Part shown: positions 22,252-34,000 of the stretch, piece by piece
Numbering within the stretch: the stretch's first letter is position 1
Layout of the letters: each line of letters starts with the position of its first letter
Source: Phoronis australis
Lineage: Eukaryota > Phoronida > Phoronidae
Length of the DNA: 62,183 nt
Assembly (NCBI GenBank): GCA_002633005.1
Contig: NMRA01000012.1
Span: forward strand, 824,564 to 886,746
Direction: 5' to 3'
Notes under the pieces: model-generated
Told to the model about the DNA's origin: nothing
What the model saw: the letters and a program-made list of their open reading frames with translations, nothing else
Database searches by the model: none
Position numbers and translations under genes: made by a program

Positions 22252-24212
22252 ATGGACCTGCGAATGGTTCACAGATCTATTCGAGACTTTGTGAGAGTCC
22301 TGATATCATGGTTTATAGATTTTACTTGGCAAATTATGCTGAGAACGACAGAGAAAATATAAACTCTGTTATGTGGAGATCCCCGTGCATTGTGTCTTTT
22401 GGCAAAAAAGACGCTTCTGCAAGCACGGTAGTAGAGGCCAAGTGGATAGAAGACGTATCTGACGCATCCAAAACTGCTGAGAAAGCAGAAATTGACATTG
22501 AATTAATGGAATCTGGTGTCAGATGTGTAGCAGACGTTGTCCGCAAACCAAAGAAACTCGCCGGGCAGGTCGCCGAGTGTAAAGTTGAGTGCGAAATGGG
22601 AAACTCGTCAAGTATCCACAAAGCAAACGATAAATGTAAAGAAACACTTCGGAGGAAGTGTGCTCCATTTCCCCAGAGAGAGACGAGAAGGGGAAGAAAA
22701 ATGTCTATGAAAAGACGTGTCTCCAAAACGTAGCGATCAAGCCGATTGGTCGTAACGCTGGAGGAAGAGAAGTAGTGAAATTGGATATCAGAAACAAAGC
22801 AGGCTACGTTGATGATGTTCTACAGGAAATTATCCAACTGCCACGCATCGCTGCATTCGCTGGTGATGTTAATAGTAAGCAGACAGTCCTCAAATCAGAA
22901 AGCAAACCCGTTCAAAGTGACTTCCTTGAAGACGTCAAATTCTCAGCTTTCAATGAGTCGACTGAGGAGTCTACAGTTTTGGAGGAGATGTGCCCCATTT
23001 CCACAGAAAGAGATCAGGTGGGGAAAGAATGTGTCCAAGGAAAGACGGGTCTGTCAAATGTAGACAAAAAGCAGATTGGTCGCCCAAATGGCGAAACAGC
23101 GGAGCAGCAGAGACAGCGGGAGTTACTGGCAAACCATATTCCAAATTTTACTTTTGTCGAAACAGACTCAACATCCGATGGTGAAGGCAGAATCAAAACA
23201 GAGTGCTAAAGCTATTCGTGCAAAAGACGACAGACCGTGCGATATCCTAGGGATGCCTTACAGCGCAATTTCTTCTCTTAACACAGATGCTTCAGAAAAC
23301 ATCCGCCATACCTCTGCATGTATGACTGATACTGGAGGGAGAGTAGTAGTCCCGATGTCTGAAATTAAAACCTTTGAATGTTACCACTTAGAAGACGCTA
23401 CTCTGTTTGAATTCACCGAGTCCACTGAATTGACAATTTACCCTGTGATCGGGAAGATGTTTACACAGGATACCCAAAGATCTGCAGCTGAGACTTTTTG
23501 CAGCAGCGTCGAAGATATACATCCAGAAGATGACAAAACGTACAGTCTCGCAAAGTTGCCTGAAGATGCCATTTCTTCTCTCACTGCAAATCTCTCGGAA
23601 AATACTTCCATCGATAATCGACTAGCTGACATTAAGCCTTCTGGTGTCACGTCGTGGCGTCACGATCCCATTTCGTATGCACCGTTGCATTTTCCAAAGA
23701 ATACTGAAATGTCTAGAAGTATTAAGGGTGAGATTGTAGTCACAGGTCGTCAAGCTAAGAACGAACCAGGGGTGGTTGAGAATGTTCATCTTGTGTTCGA
23801 CAGACCGTCTCCTGTTGCAAAGTTGCCTCAGTGTGATCTGTCGTTTGCTGCAGGAGATTATTCACTGGACACTGAATGCAAGATGAAAAGCAAAATAAGA
23901 TTGCAAAGTAGCAAAAATCCATTCACCATTGAGGACATTCGATCAGAAGACGTCAAGAAGTCTGGATTCGCGTATGTGCCTCTTGATGCCGTTTCTTCTG
24001 TTTCAGAGGACGGTGATTTTACGGATAAACCAAGTATTGTGAAGCGTGAGGGACTTTTCAAACGTTTGAAAACACGATTCAGACGAAAGAGTCATGTGGT
24101 CAAGGAATCTGCTCCCTGTTTGCAGGCGCAAAGTTTCGCTTCACGATGGCGGCATTTCATGTGTTGTAATGCCTGTGGAGATGAAAACAGCTATGTCACA
24201 TTCCACAACTGA
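22252..24212 (+). pseudogene. Unrecognised repeat-bearing protein gene with frame breaks
   Basis: Nearly 2 kb of coding-like sequence in alternating frames without introns. Segment 1 (22308-about 22640) has an ATG at 22308. Segment 2 (about 22645-23175) is in another frame. Segment 3 (about 23175-24212) is back in the first and ends at TGA. Homologous internal repeats show the frames belong together. CxISxERD...KTxLxNV...IGR occurs twice in segment 2 (near 22660 and 22990). ED-I/V-R/H...ED-x-K...P-x-A-I/V-SS occurs three times in segment 3 (near 23206, 23505, 23928). The C-terminus has a basic KRLKTRFRRKSH stretch and a final CCNAC. It is acidic and Ser/Thr-rich overall. No known family recognised. 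Either a pseudogene, or an intact gene with two sequencing errors. An ATG at 22252 opens a third frame encoding a hydrophobic start. Confidence 0.5.
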
Positions 24213-24214
24213 CG

Positions 24215-24920
24215 GACTTAATTTTACAAGCTCAGTTTTGGGGCGTTTTTTACACGTTTGGCATTCCTCATTCCTCCCTGATCCCGCCTTATGGCGTGAC
24301 TGTTTATTTTCACTCAGGGCCTGATGCCGTCTGGAGGCGTTATCTAAGAATGTATCTCACAGGCGGATCACGCCTTCAGGAGGGATAGAAGGCAGCAATT
24401 TATTGGTTTATGTTTAAATATATCTAGGGTATTCCCAGTTTTCTATCCAATGAGGATTGAGACACCATACTCTGTGTTAACTTCTTGTTTGTGAAGTTAA
24501 TGCCTATTGGCTGTTATTTCTGGAATTTAGAACCATTTCTTCACAAGCAAATTATCAATTCGTGGAAAAACCAGGAAGCGTGTTAACTTTGTAGTGATTT
24601 TTGTGGTAACTTTTGAAAGGTTATAAAGATATTCCTCCCTGAAGTATAGTATGTTTGTTTGATTTGAAGACTAGAATGAAGCTAATTGCCCTGAATTGTA
24701 GCCTAATTGGTGTTACATAACACTGCTGTCACCACTTAATCATCTGCTAGGGTGCTCCTGTTTACATGTATTTTATTTGAACTGACCAGAAACAATAACA
24801 ACATGTTCAATTACTAGGAACATTCTACTCTGTGACTAGCACTGTGCACACGCACTTGAAATTGCTGCCTTGATATTATAGGGACATCATCTCTGCTGCT
24901 CTCTCACAGTTCTTGAAGTT
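24215..24920. other. Noncoding, with imperfect hairpin
   Basis: An imperfect inverted repeat pairs CCTCCCTGATCCCGCC near 24270 with GGCGGATCACGCC...GGAGGGA near 24363-24385. It could form a stem after the end of the preceding coding region. Nothing else recognised. Confidence 0.35.
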
Positions 24921-24926
24921 TTTATT

Positions 24927-25435
24927 ATGGAGGATAGTGTGGATACTGATGACACTGGTCACATTTAGATATAGACTTCAGTGATTATGGATATGATAGT
25001 GTGGATACTGATGGAACTGAGTGGTCAGATTTAGATACAGATTTCAGTGATCTAGTTTATGATGAGGATATGCTACACAGAAAACTTTCTTGACATGTTT
25101 TCTGGAAATTTAAATGGATTATTTGTAAACAAACGTCTCTTTTTCTGGAAAACAAAAAGTAAAACTACTTGTTCAACCCTTTATCGATATTGAACTTGGA
25201 TAAATTTTATATCACCTTGAAGCTCATTTACTCAAGATGTATTGCTGAAAATTTGGTAAGTATATGTTTACTAATGACTGAGTGATGAGGTTTTAATTAT
25301 GTGCAGTGCTTGTGACCTAGTTCTGAGTGAAATACCCTCCGACTTCAAGGGGGTAGACATTCCACAGCTCAGCCAGGCCACTAAGCAATTTATTCCATAT
25401 GGTGCTCAGGGTCGAATGAGTTAACGCTTTTTATT
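24927..25435 (+). mobile_element. Possible piggyBac-type remnant
   Basis: An ATG at 24927 opens MEDSVDTDDT. A tandem duplicate of about 65 bp follows, reading DSVDTDGTEWSDLDTDFSDL in another frame. Acidic Asp-rich N-termini are typical of piggyBac transposases. The stretch ends near 25431 in GGGTCGAATGAGTTAA, a TTAA-containing end. No catalytic part is present and the left end was not found, so this is a weak call. Confidence 0.3.
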
Positions 25436-25439
25436 ATGA

Positions 25440-26145
25440 AATACGCTGCACCTCTGTGCATGTTTCGCAACAGTTAAGTCTCTGTTGTGTACATACATTG
25501 AATGTAAATGACGAAGGGCAAAATAAAATAAAGGTGGAGTTGTAAAGTTTGTTTCAATTTTGTCTAAAGCTGAAAGTTGGATAATTGCTTTCTCACTCAA
25601 AGTTCAATGAGATACTTATCTCTTACAGCCTATCTAGACTGATACCATAACCTAGGTTACTCAGTTCTCTAGGCACACGTCAGAGTGAAAAACGGCCCGA
25701 CAAGGCAGGTCCGTTTGCAAGGGCATGCAGAACGCAATCTCGTCGTGATAGAGCGTAGTACACAGCACGCTACACTAAGTCGGGACAGTTGTGATATTCT
25801 ATGACATCAAAATTCCGAAATTCTGACCAACACATTTTCACTAACGGCCCGGATTTAACTATCGATTTTACTTTTTGTCCACACAGTATGAGACTAGAAA
25901 AATCTATTCAAATCGTCGATAATAGCGTACTAAGTTTTATCCTCGAAGTACCTTATATTGCATCACTGCTACATGTATTTGCGTCATTGTCAACTTTTAC
26001 AAAATTGTATGCGGCACTTCATGCTAACGGAAGATAGCATTTTAACTCCTTGCGATCTCGTGCAACCGAAGTGCCCGACCGAGGCAAAGAGAACGTTGGA
26101 GCCAGTTTATTAGAGTTATCAGTTTATTTCAAGTCTTTTACCTTT
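25440..26145. other. Noncoding, nothing recognised
   Basis: No repeat partner, splice-bounded exon or RNA gene seen. A 78-codon open frame at 25801-26037 shows no domain. Confidence 0.35.
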
Positions 26146-26149
26146 GGAT

Positions 26150-26640
26150 TATTTATGAGGTCTGAAACGCGAAAACATACAAAATTTTGCATTATTCAAA
26201 ATAGTTCATTCGAACACTGAAACAAAATGTGAGCCTGTTCACAAAGTAATTTTATAGCTTTTTCATAAAAATTTCTGTTGATGTCAAAGCATTTTTCTGT
26301 AGTTTAAACAAAAAACGACCTGTCAACTGCTCGGCACTTCGTCGATTTTTTTCGCACTTGAAACAAAGCACATCTCCTTATTTGGTATGGCAAGGCATGG
26401 ATAGTCGCACATTTTTTATATGGAATATGAGACCTTTGATATTCGATGTAAACAAAACAAAAGCGACTTCAAGCAGCAGCCAGTCCGATTGAGAGATATA
26501 AGTCCTAACTGTTAAAATTAGTTAAAAGGTATCGACAGTGTTTAAAGTTGCACTTGGAATTATTTTTAGGAAATCGCTGGCTTGTCAGTGGCTTGCTCCA
26601 TGCTGCGCTGTCGACATCAGATTCGGAGTGCCATCACACA
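26150..26640 (+). repeat. Dispersed repeat, copy 2
   Basis: Same family and orientation as 6035-6525. Its 3' end runs into the minisatellite region. No coding sequence recognised. Confidence 0.6.
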
Positions 26641-26689
26641 TGACAATTAGACCGGGATCCCAGAGCTTTTTGGGCATGAAATGGTAACC

Positions 26690-27560
26690 AATTTTCTTTG
26701 GTGCCACAGTGCTCTGTGGGTACCATGATGCTTGGAAATGGCCGTCTGGCAAGTTCGCTCTGGTGGGTTTGGTCAGGGGAGTCAAGAGAATTATCAACTT
26801 TTCTGGTAACCACTTAAAACTGCCGTCGATACCCGCTACGTCATCCATTGTATCAAAATTGGTCACTGCCAGACAATTTCAGTGGTGGGGATATCCACCA
26901 GACGAACATATACAGGGTACAAAAATTGAGCTAGATCAATCCAAGAGGTAACCGCTTGAAACCAGTCACAAAATATTCACCGTAAGCCCAGGTATCACGA
27001 ATGAACACTGCCAGTCAAATCTAGTGGTAGGTTACCCCCGCCAGACACGCCCAAATACCAGAATTGAGCTAGATCAACCCATCAGTTAACCGTTTGAAAC
27101 CAACTGCACGATGTTCAGCATCACTGAACATCGTGAACAACGGCTAGATGACAGACAATTTCAATAGTGGGGCGCCCCTGCCAGACGATTATCAAAAAGG
27201 ATTAAAAATTGAGCTAGGTCAACCCAAGAGGTAACCGCCTAAAACCAGTTCCAAAATATTCACCGTATGCCCAGGTATCACGAATAAACACTGCCAGACA
27301 AATCTAGTGGTGGGTTAGCCCCGCCAGACACGCCCAAATACATGAATTGAGCTAGATCAACCCAAGAGGTAACCACATAAAACCAGTTTCAAAATATTCG
27401 CCATAAGCCCAGGTATTAAGAATAAATACAGTCAGACAAATCTAGTGGTGGGTTATCCCGCCAGACACGCCCAAGTACCTGAGTTGAGCTAGATCAACCC
27501 GCCAGGTAACCGCTTGAAACCATTTGCATAATGTAGAGCAACATCCTGCATGCAACAAAA
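26690..27560 (+). repeat. Minisatellite, period about 137-148 bp
   Basis: At least five units, marked by GAGCTAGATCAACCC at about 26928, 27065, 27213, 27349 and 27487. Each unit also has GGTAACCGC, AAACCAGT, a variant of CAAAATATTCACCGTA, and GTGGTGGGTTA followed by CGCCAGACACGCCC. A decayed unit lies at about 26770-26830. Units are diverged from one another, so this is an old array. Confidence 0.75.
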
Positions 27561-27564
27561 GGTA

Positions 27565-28262
27565 CTTTAAAGACATTTTTAGCGGTGGGGCAGTAGCGTG
27601 CAGAGGTTTGGTCGATGCAGGGGCTACTTTTTTAGACGCCCCTATCTCTCTACTCAAATGCATATATCCTATTCAGGTCCGCATAACGCTAACTTATCGT
27701 GAGAGACCGTCCGGAGTTGGTATATGGTGCAACTCAGGAGGGTCTGGGGTCAACAGAAAACCACAGTTCAACTGTGAGTCTACAGCTATGTGATAAACGA
27801 GAGTAGTAAGTTCTACTTGCTGCATCAGCTGCAGGTATGCTTATTTCATTTATGACACACAGCGTGTGAGTGGGCAAAGCACATTCAAAATAATGTGGAT
27901 AAATCAGTGGAGTTTAAACCCGGCCCTGAGGTCCCTGTCAAGTCCTCACGGCAATTCTACGTTATGCGTAGCCAGCATTGAGCGGGGGTGGTTCGAATTT
28001 CAAGAACGGTGGATCTTGGTATTTTGCAAACGTCGAATCTGTAGAGTTTTCGGTGATTCCTTTGACTCAGCTTAATTAGGGGGAAGGGAAATCTGTATAC
28101 ATGACGACGACTCGTGTTCATGAGGTGAGACGGAATTTGTAATACTAGATATGAGGATGCTGTGACGGTTGCTCGCAAAGAACGGGACATAAATTAGGAT
28201 GTAATGTGGTCCAAAAAGAGAACATTCTCGCATTATTTCCTGCCGAAGTTTCAAATCAGCCA
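27565..28262. other. Noncoding, nothing firm
   Basis: Contains AGTAGCGTGCAGAGG near 27592, which resembles transposon-end sequence common in marine invertebrates. No inverted partner found. Confidence 0.3.
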
Positions 28263-28265
28263 TGC

Positions 28266-29650
28266 TTAAAGGCGAAGGCAACCTTTTTCCATGTCATTTT
28301 GAGCTAAAATAAGGTTGGTTGGTTATCCTAGACATATTTTCCACTTAATTACAGCTTTTCGTAATTTTATTAATTACTCGACCGCTACTACGGAAGTGAC
28401 GTTTTAGGAGGCAAGCGATTCCCGCCACTTGGTTTTGCGTTGACTTTACCGTGCGAATCTGTTCTATTCTACTTTTGTTTTGTGCTGTTTTTCAACAATT
28501 GTCGCCACCACTTTCCATCGGCAAGTATTCTGCGGCAAGATAGGTTAGTAGAGAACTCAACTACGTTGGATTTAGGGATTGTTTNNNNNNNNNNNNNNNN
28601 NNNNNNNNNNNNNNNNNNNNNNNNNNNNNNNNNNNNNNNNNNNNNNNNNNNNNNNNNNNNNNNNNNNNNNNNNNNNNNNNNNNNNNNNNNNNNNNNNNNN
28701 NNNNNNNNNNNNNNNNNNNNNNNNNNNNNNNNNNNNNNNNNNNNNNNNNNNNNNNNNNNNNNNNNNNNNNNNNNNNNNNNNNNNNNNNNNNNNNNNNNNN
28801 NNNNNNNNNNNNNNNNNNNNNNNNNNNNNNNNNNNNNNNNNNNNNNNNNNNNNNNNNNNNNNNNNNNNNNNNNNNNNNNNNNNNNNNNNNNNNNNNNNNN
28901 NNNNNNNNNNNNNNNNNNNNNNNNNNNNNNNNNNNNNNNNNNNNNNNNNNNNNNNNNNNNNNNNNNNNNNNNNNNNNNNNNNNNNNNNNNNNNNNNNNNN
29001 NNNNNNNNNNNNNNNNNNNNNNNNNNNNNNNNNNNNNNNNNNNNNNNNNNNNNNNNNNNNNNNNNNNNNNNNNNNNNNNNNNNNNNNNNNNNNNNNNNNN
29101 NNNNNNNNNNNNNNNNNNNNNNNNNNNNNNNNNNNNNNNNNNNNNNNNNNNNNNNNNNNNNNNNNNNNNNNNNNNNNNNNNNNNNNNNNNNNNNNNNNNN
29201 NNNNNNNNNNNNNNNNNNNNNNNNNNNNNNNNNNNNNNNNNNNNNNNNNNNNNNNNNNNNNNNNNNNNNNNNNNNNNNNNNNNNNNNNNNNNNNNNNNNN
29301 NNNNNNNNNNNNNNNNNNNNNNNNNNNNNNNNNNNNNNNNNNNNNNNNNNNNNNNNNNNNNNNNNNNNNNNNNNNNNNNNNNTTGACTGACTAGTAAATG
29401 AAAGCAAACGACGACGGAACTTAACACAACCGAGGTAGAACAATGACTGACTCGGCAGCTCTCACAGTCAGACTATATGAAAAGAAATTGGCGCGAAATG
29501 CTTGCCTCCTAAAACGTCACTTCCGCAGTAGCGGACGAGTAATTAATAAAATTACGAAAAGCTGTAATTAAGTGGAAAATATGTCTAGGATAACCAACCA
29601 ACCTTATTTTAGCTCAAAATGACATGGAAAAAGGTTGCCTTCGCCTTTAA
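28266..29650. mobile_element. Kolobok-like THAP transposon, full-length copy C with gap
   Basis: Flanked by TTAA on both sides (28266-28269 and 29647-29650), consistent with a TTAA target duplication. The TIRs begin AGGCGAAGGCAACC and extend about 147 bp with very few mismatches. The left interior matches copy B and the right interior matches copy A nearly base for base. The central 798 bp are undetermined, so the THAP region is hidden. Near-perfect ends mark this as the youngest copy. Confidence 0.85.
28585..29382. other. Assembly gap (798 N)
   Basis: Run of N inside Kolobok-like copy C. Open frames that cross it have no meaning. By comparison with copies A and B, the gap should hold the THAP-coding part. 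Confidence 0.95.
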
Positions 29651-29654
29651 ATGA

Positions 29655-31000
29655 GTGATTACACCTCAGTCATTGCATACTCAGACGGAAATATCATGAT
29701 GAAGTCTAGTTGGCGAATGACTTAACAAAATTGTATGTCTGGTTGTATTTTAGCGTGTTACTTAGGTTGCTTACATAGCTGGAATTGGGAACATCCCACT
29801 ATTTCGAAAGTTTACAACTCGGAAGGTTCACTACTTCAACGATTCACCATTCCGAAGATTCACCGCCCCAAAAATATCTAAACTTTCAAACTCAGTTGTG
29901 ATTTTTAAACTTTTACATGCTAAAATAAACGATATTTCGGCTATTAGATGCACCTATACCGAAAACAATGCCTTGGCACTTTGTTTGGGTTTTATGTAGA
30001 CAGTGACCACCGTCTCCAGCTGGCCAGCACAACTAGAAACGGTGAGATTTCATGCGCATGCGAAATTGCTGCATGTCTTAAAATGGGTACGCACTTGCAT
30101 TTTAAAACGATATGAAGTAGGAATACTGATGAAATATCAGCCATGACACAATTCATCAAATCCATGTCAAGATCGAATCGCAGCGCGACGCACACGGCCC
30201 GCAGGTCGAATTTTAGAGGCTCCCCTGCCTGTCCCTGCCAGTGCTCACGAAGTCAGGGAGTCCCATTCAGTCTTCTTAAATTTGAAACCGCCGTTGGTTG
30301 CCGCAGCAGTGCCCCAGATGTTATCTCTGCTTGGGAATGAGTCGTGATCACACAACAAATTTTAATTAAAAGTAGTGAACTGTCTGAGTTCTGGGCCCAG
30401 TCAGCTCGACCTTTTTACTCGATTCTCGGAATAATGTTTGGCATTTTTTAATCTACTTTTGTGCGAATTCAAGATAAGTGTCCATTACTCAATGCTCGAA
30501 TACATAATGACTTACGTGGATGATTGATTAGTCCTAGTTTGTAGTTGACAAATCCAACATTAAAGCTAAATCTTTAACTCGCAATTTCGAGTTCAGTACT
30601 CGACGGACGTAGCACGCTTATGAGGGTTTTTAAGTGCAAACTTGGACTAGAAACTCATATGCATGAACTATAATTATTCGAGCACCATCTGATAACCACT
30701 TACTCTGAGTTCGCACAATGAAAGGAGCAGAGAAATTACCAAAATTAATTTCCAGTTCGTTTCGAGTATTTTCCCGAGCCTCAAATCCCCTCAACTTGCC
30801 TTGTGCAGACTAACCGCAAAGTGCGTCTTTATCAAAATCTGTTTTATATGATGAAAAGCGGATTTATAGCCGATTTAAACTGTAGTAGGCCTACTATTGG
30901 TTCCATGTCGTTGTCGCGTTGTCATTTTTGGTGGTTGTGCCTTTGGATTTCCACCGCCGTACGAGTTGTGCCGGACGACTGAGAGGTGGCGCTTGGTTCG
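29655..31000. other. Upstream of SAC1, no gene recognised
   Basis: Contains a segment (about 29995-30025) whose reverse complement recurs at about 31722-31765 in SAC1 intron 1 (shared CTGGCCAGCT and AGACGGTGGTCACTGTCTAC). A short palindrome GTAGTAGGCCTACTA lies at about 30882-30896. The proximal promoter of SAC1 is expected near 30880-31000 but no TATA box is evident. Confidence 0.4.
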
Positions 31001-31009
31001 AGACAAACC

Positions 31010-31019
31010 AACATGGCGG
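31010..31019 (+). promoter_or_regulatory. YY1-type motif over the SAC1 start codon
   Basis: The bases AACATGGCGG include the ATG at 31013 and match the AAnATGGCGG core recognised by YY1. Such sites at start codons are common in TATA-less housekeeping genes. The motif also gives a good Kozak context. Confidence 0.4.
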
Positions 31020-34000
31020 TACACGAGCGCTTCCGCTTGTAAGTTGTTGAAGTATTGAATTGGATTTAGAATAAAATTCAGTAATTTATTAGACATTGAA
31101 AGATTTGTGCCAAAAATTTCTGGGAAACAGTCGGGTCAATCAATCTCTTATGGATCTTCTGTAAACTGGAGAGTCTGTTTCCGCCTTTCATATTCGGAAA
31201 ATTGAGCTGGGCCAGGGAATAATGGACAAGCTGACCAGCCAATCAATCCCTCAAGGGGAGGAAAAGGCGGCATTCTGTTCTGCTGTCGAAGTTAAGCTTT
31301 AAATACCTAATGTGTGTAGAGTTACTCATGCGATAGCTGTTTGTGTTTTAAAATCCTTCTGACTCAGTGTACGCAAATGCAGTGCCAAATAGTCGTTGTC
31401 ATAGGGGTATCAATACAGACCAGCTGACCTAGAGCTAGACCACTGACTCTAGTTGAACTACAGAAGGTGAAGCTCCTATAGACACTTCATACGCCAGAAG
31501 CTTTTTGGCGAATTATGCCTAACACTTGTTAAAAAATTCAGTCACATTGTTATCACTATGTAATTATAGGTACCTTTTGCGTCAATGTCTTATTCCTTCC
31601 AACTCAAACAAATATTCGCGGTATCAAACTTTTTCTTTGAGCAGTCCTTTATTCAGTTCCCAAAACTGGAAACTGGCCATTTTTAACACTGGTATGTTGT
31701 CATATTGCCTGGCGTGCACTGTCAATTGGCCAGCTAGAGACGGTGGTCACTGTCTACAGCTGACCATGCATAGGTGATGGCATGGTAAAAGTCGAATAGA
31801 CAGGTCCATCTTAAAATGGTTACTGTGAATCAGTTTTCACTAATTAATGGTAATTTCTGCTATTCATTGGAATTCACTAGGTTCCCAGTAGCCATTTTGA
31901 AAAGGGACCCAATTAGTTGATTTTTACCTCATGGCATATCCTATTTTTAATCCATGCTGTATGCCTGAAACTTTTCTGCAAATTATGCTTAATCCTGGCT
32001 AAAGCTAACAAAATTATGTTCCTTTCAAGTGCCGATAGACACCTTTGGAAGCAGTTGGAATTTTTTGAATCCTCATTCCATACAGTGCAAACACGTACTC
32101 TTGTAATCAACACTTTTTGTGAAAGCACTTCACTCCATCCACACAGTCAGTGTGCGCAAAAGGGTTAATATATACTGGTAATGAGAGTATGAGAGCTCAG
32201 TCATCTGGGTGAGTATTACATGGTTTCTTGTAGCTTGCTGCCAGGATGAATTCCTGATTGAATGGATCGAATAGGGTGTTCTGCAGGTTATTTGTAGTTT
32301 AATTTTCTATTTTCAGGCATGTAACCCCTGAAAGATTCTTCATCGAGCCTATTGATCTGAACACGTCTTCAAGTAAAGCGGAGTCATTATCAATTGATAG
32401 GGTCACTCATGAATTGTCATTACAGAGTGAGTTAGGCATGAGTTGGAATTAGCTGTTTCTTGTTTGCATGTTGATGGTTTTGTAGCACCATGTTGGTGCT
32501 TCGAGTGAATGACACCTTATTCAGTTGAGGGTCTTCATTACTGAAACTGTGTTGCTGAAACAACATTTCTCCACTTAAATGGTTGTGTAAATGTAATTTG
32601 GTGCTGAGGCAATTTGTCAGTGGTATGAATAGCTTGAAATTGTGACTGGACCCAAAATTGCACTACAGCACTACCTTATTTCAAGGCTTGGAATTTTCTG
32701 CGGAAACTCGGATTTCCGCTTTTTCAAATGTTCTGTCCGCGGCGCATTTATAATATTTCCGCGTAAAAAAAATCGGATTTGATATAAAATTTCTGCGGCA
32801 AATTCCTTTCTTACCGCGGCATTGCCGACGACGTTCACCTCGAAAAGCGGAAGTTGCTCTTTATGTTTCGGAGGAACGTAAATTGTCAACATTGCCGGGG
32901 CATCTGGGATAGCGTGGTGGGATTTTCAATGGCACCTCGTGTGATTTGTAAACCGCGGTGACAAATACTACGGCTCAGCAGCCAAAAATGCGTGGGGGTG
33001 GGAGTGGACGGACGAGGCAAAAAGACGCAGACGCATGCTACTGATGGTGGTAACGTTTTTTTTTTAGTCCTGATATGTTTTGGGCTGTAAAAGTTTCTGC
33101 GTTTTTTGTCATTGGTCATTCCAAGCCCTGTTATTTATTTGATTTTGCAATTGACAAAATAAATAATTCAGCTTCTGCAACAATGAAAGTTTGCACTTCT
33201 TTGTAAAAAACACTATGTCATTTATTCAATAATTTGATACTGTGTGTCTACAAAAAAATTTGGAGCCAAAGTATACTGAACTGTTGCTTTCACTTCACCT
33301 TTTTAGATAACACCATTATTACCACTGATGCTTATACCAGAGACATCTATGGGATTGTTGGAATAATAAGACTGATTGCTGGTAAGTCAAGTATTGCTCG
33401 TAACATTTCATGATCTATGAAGCAATAATTTGTTGAAATTTTATCAGGACTGAAACCTTGTCAATAGAATATCATCATAGTATGTTGTTTTGAGAAATCA
33501 GTCATTTGAAGCCCAGTATTCAACCATCCATTTAACTCACTGCCAGCAAACTCTTTTGATAGCACAGTCCCGAGGGACCTAGTAGAAGGGTGAAGTCAAA
33601 GACTTGAGTCCTGTTTCTTGTGCAAAATTACCCTTTAATCAGTGCTCATAGTTTAATGAACATTATTTAACATGTCTCATTCAGTTACTGAGTGTTGCCA
33701 AACATTCCGGTAGAGACTGATTATGTTAGGCCTGCATACTTCTGTGCTTGTTTTGATTCAAATTGTGTGTGTCCTTGAAATGAATGTCATCGATATTTCA
33801 TAGGTCCCTACTTAGTAGTCATCACCCAGAGAACTAAAATCGGTGAAATTAACGGTGAGACTATCTGGAAGGTTACTGCTACAGAACTTATCTCCTACCA
33901 AAGAACTGAGCTCCACCTTAATGAAGCACAGGTACGGTGCTTTCACTCAGATTGCATGCAAGACCAAAGGAAGCAAAGTTGGTTCTGGTGTTTTTTCAAT

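Noticed and set aside
22334-22726. 130-codon minus-strand open frame
   Set aside because: It is antisense to the repeat-bearing coding region, whose internal homology fixes the plus strand.
26690-27560. CRISPR-like repeat array
   Set aside because: Units are long, diverged and directly adjacent without unique spacers, and the DNA is clearly eukaryotic.
28440-29443. Open frames of 270-320 codons on both strands
   Set aside because: They consist almost entirely of undetermined bases.
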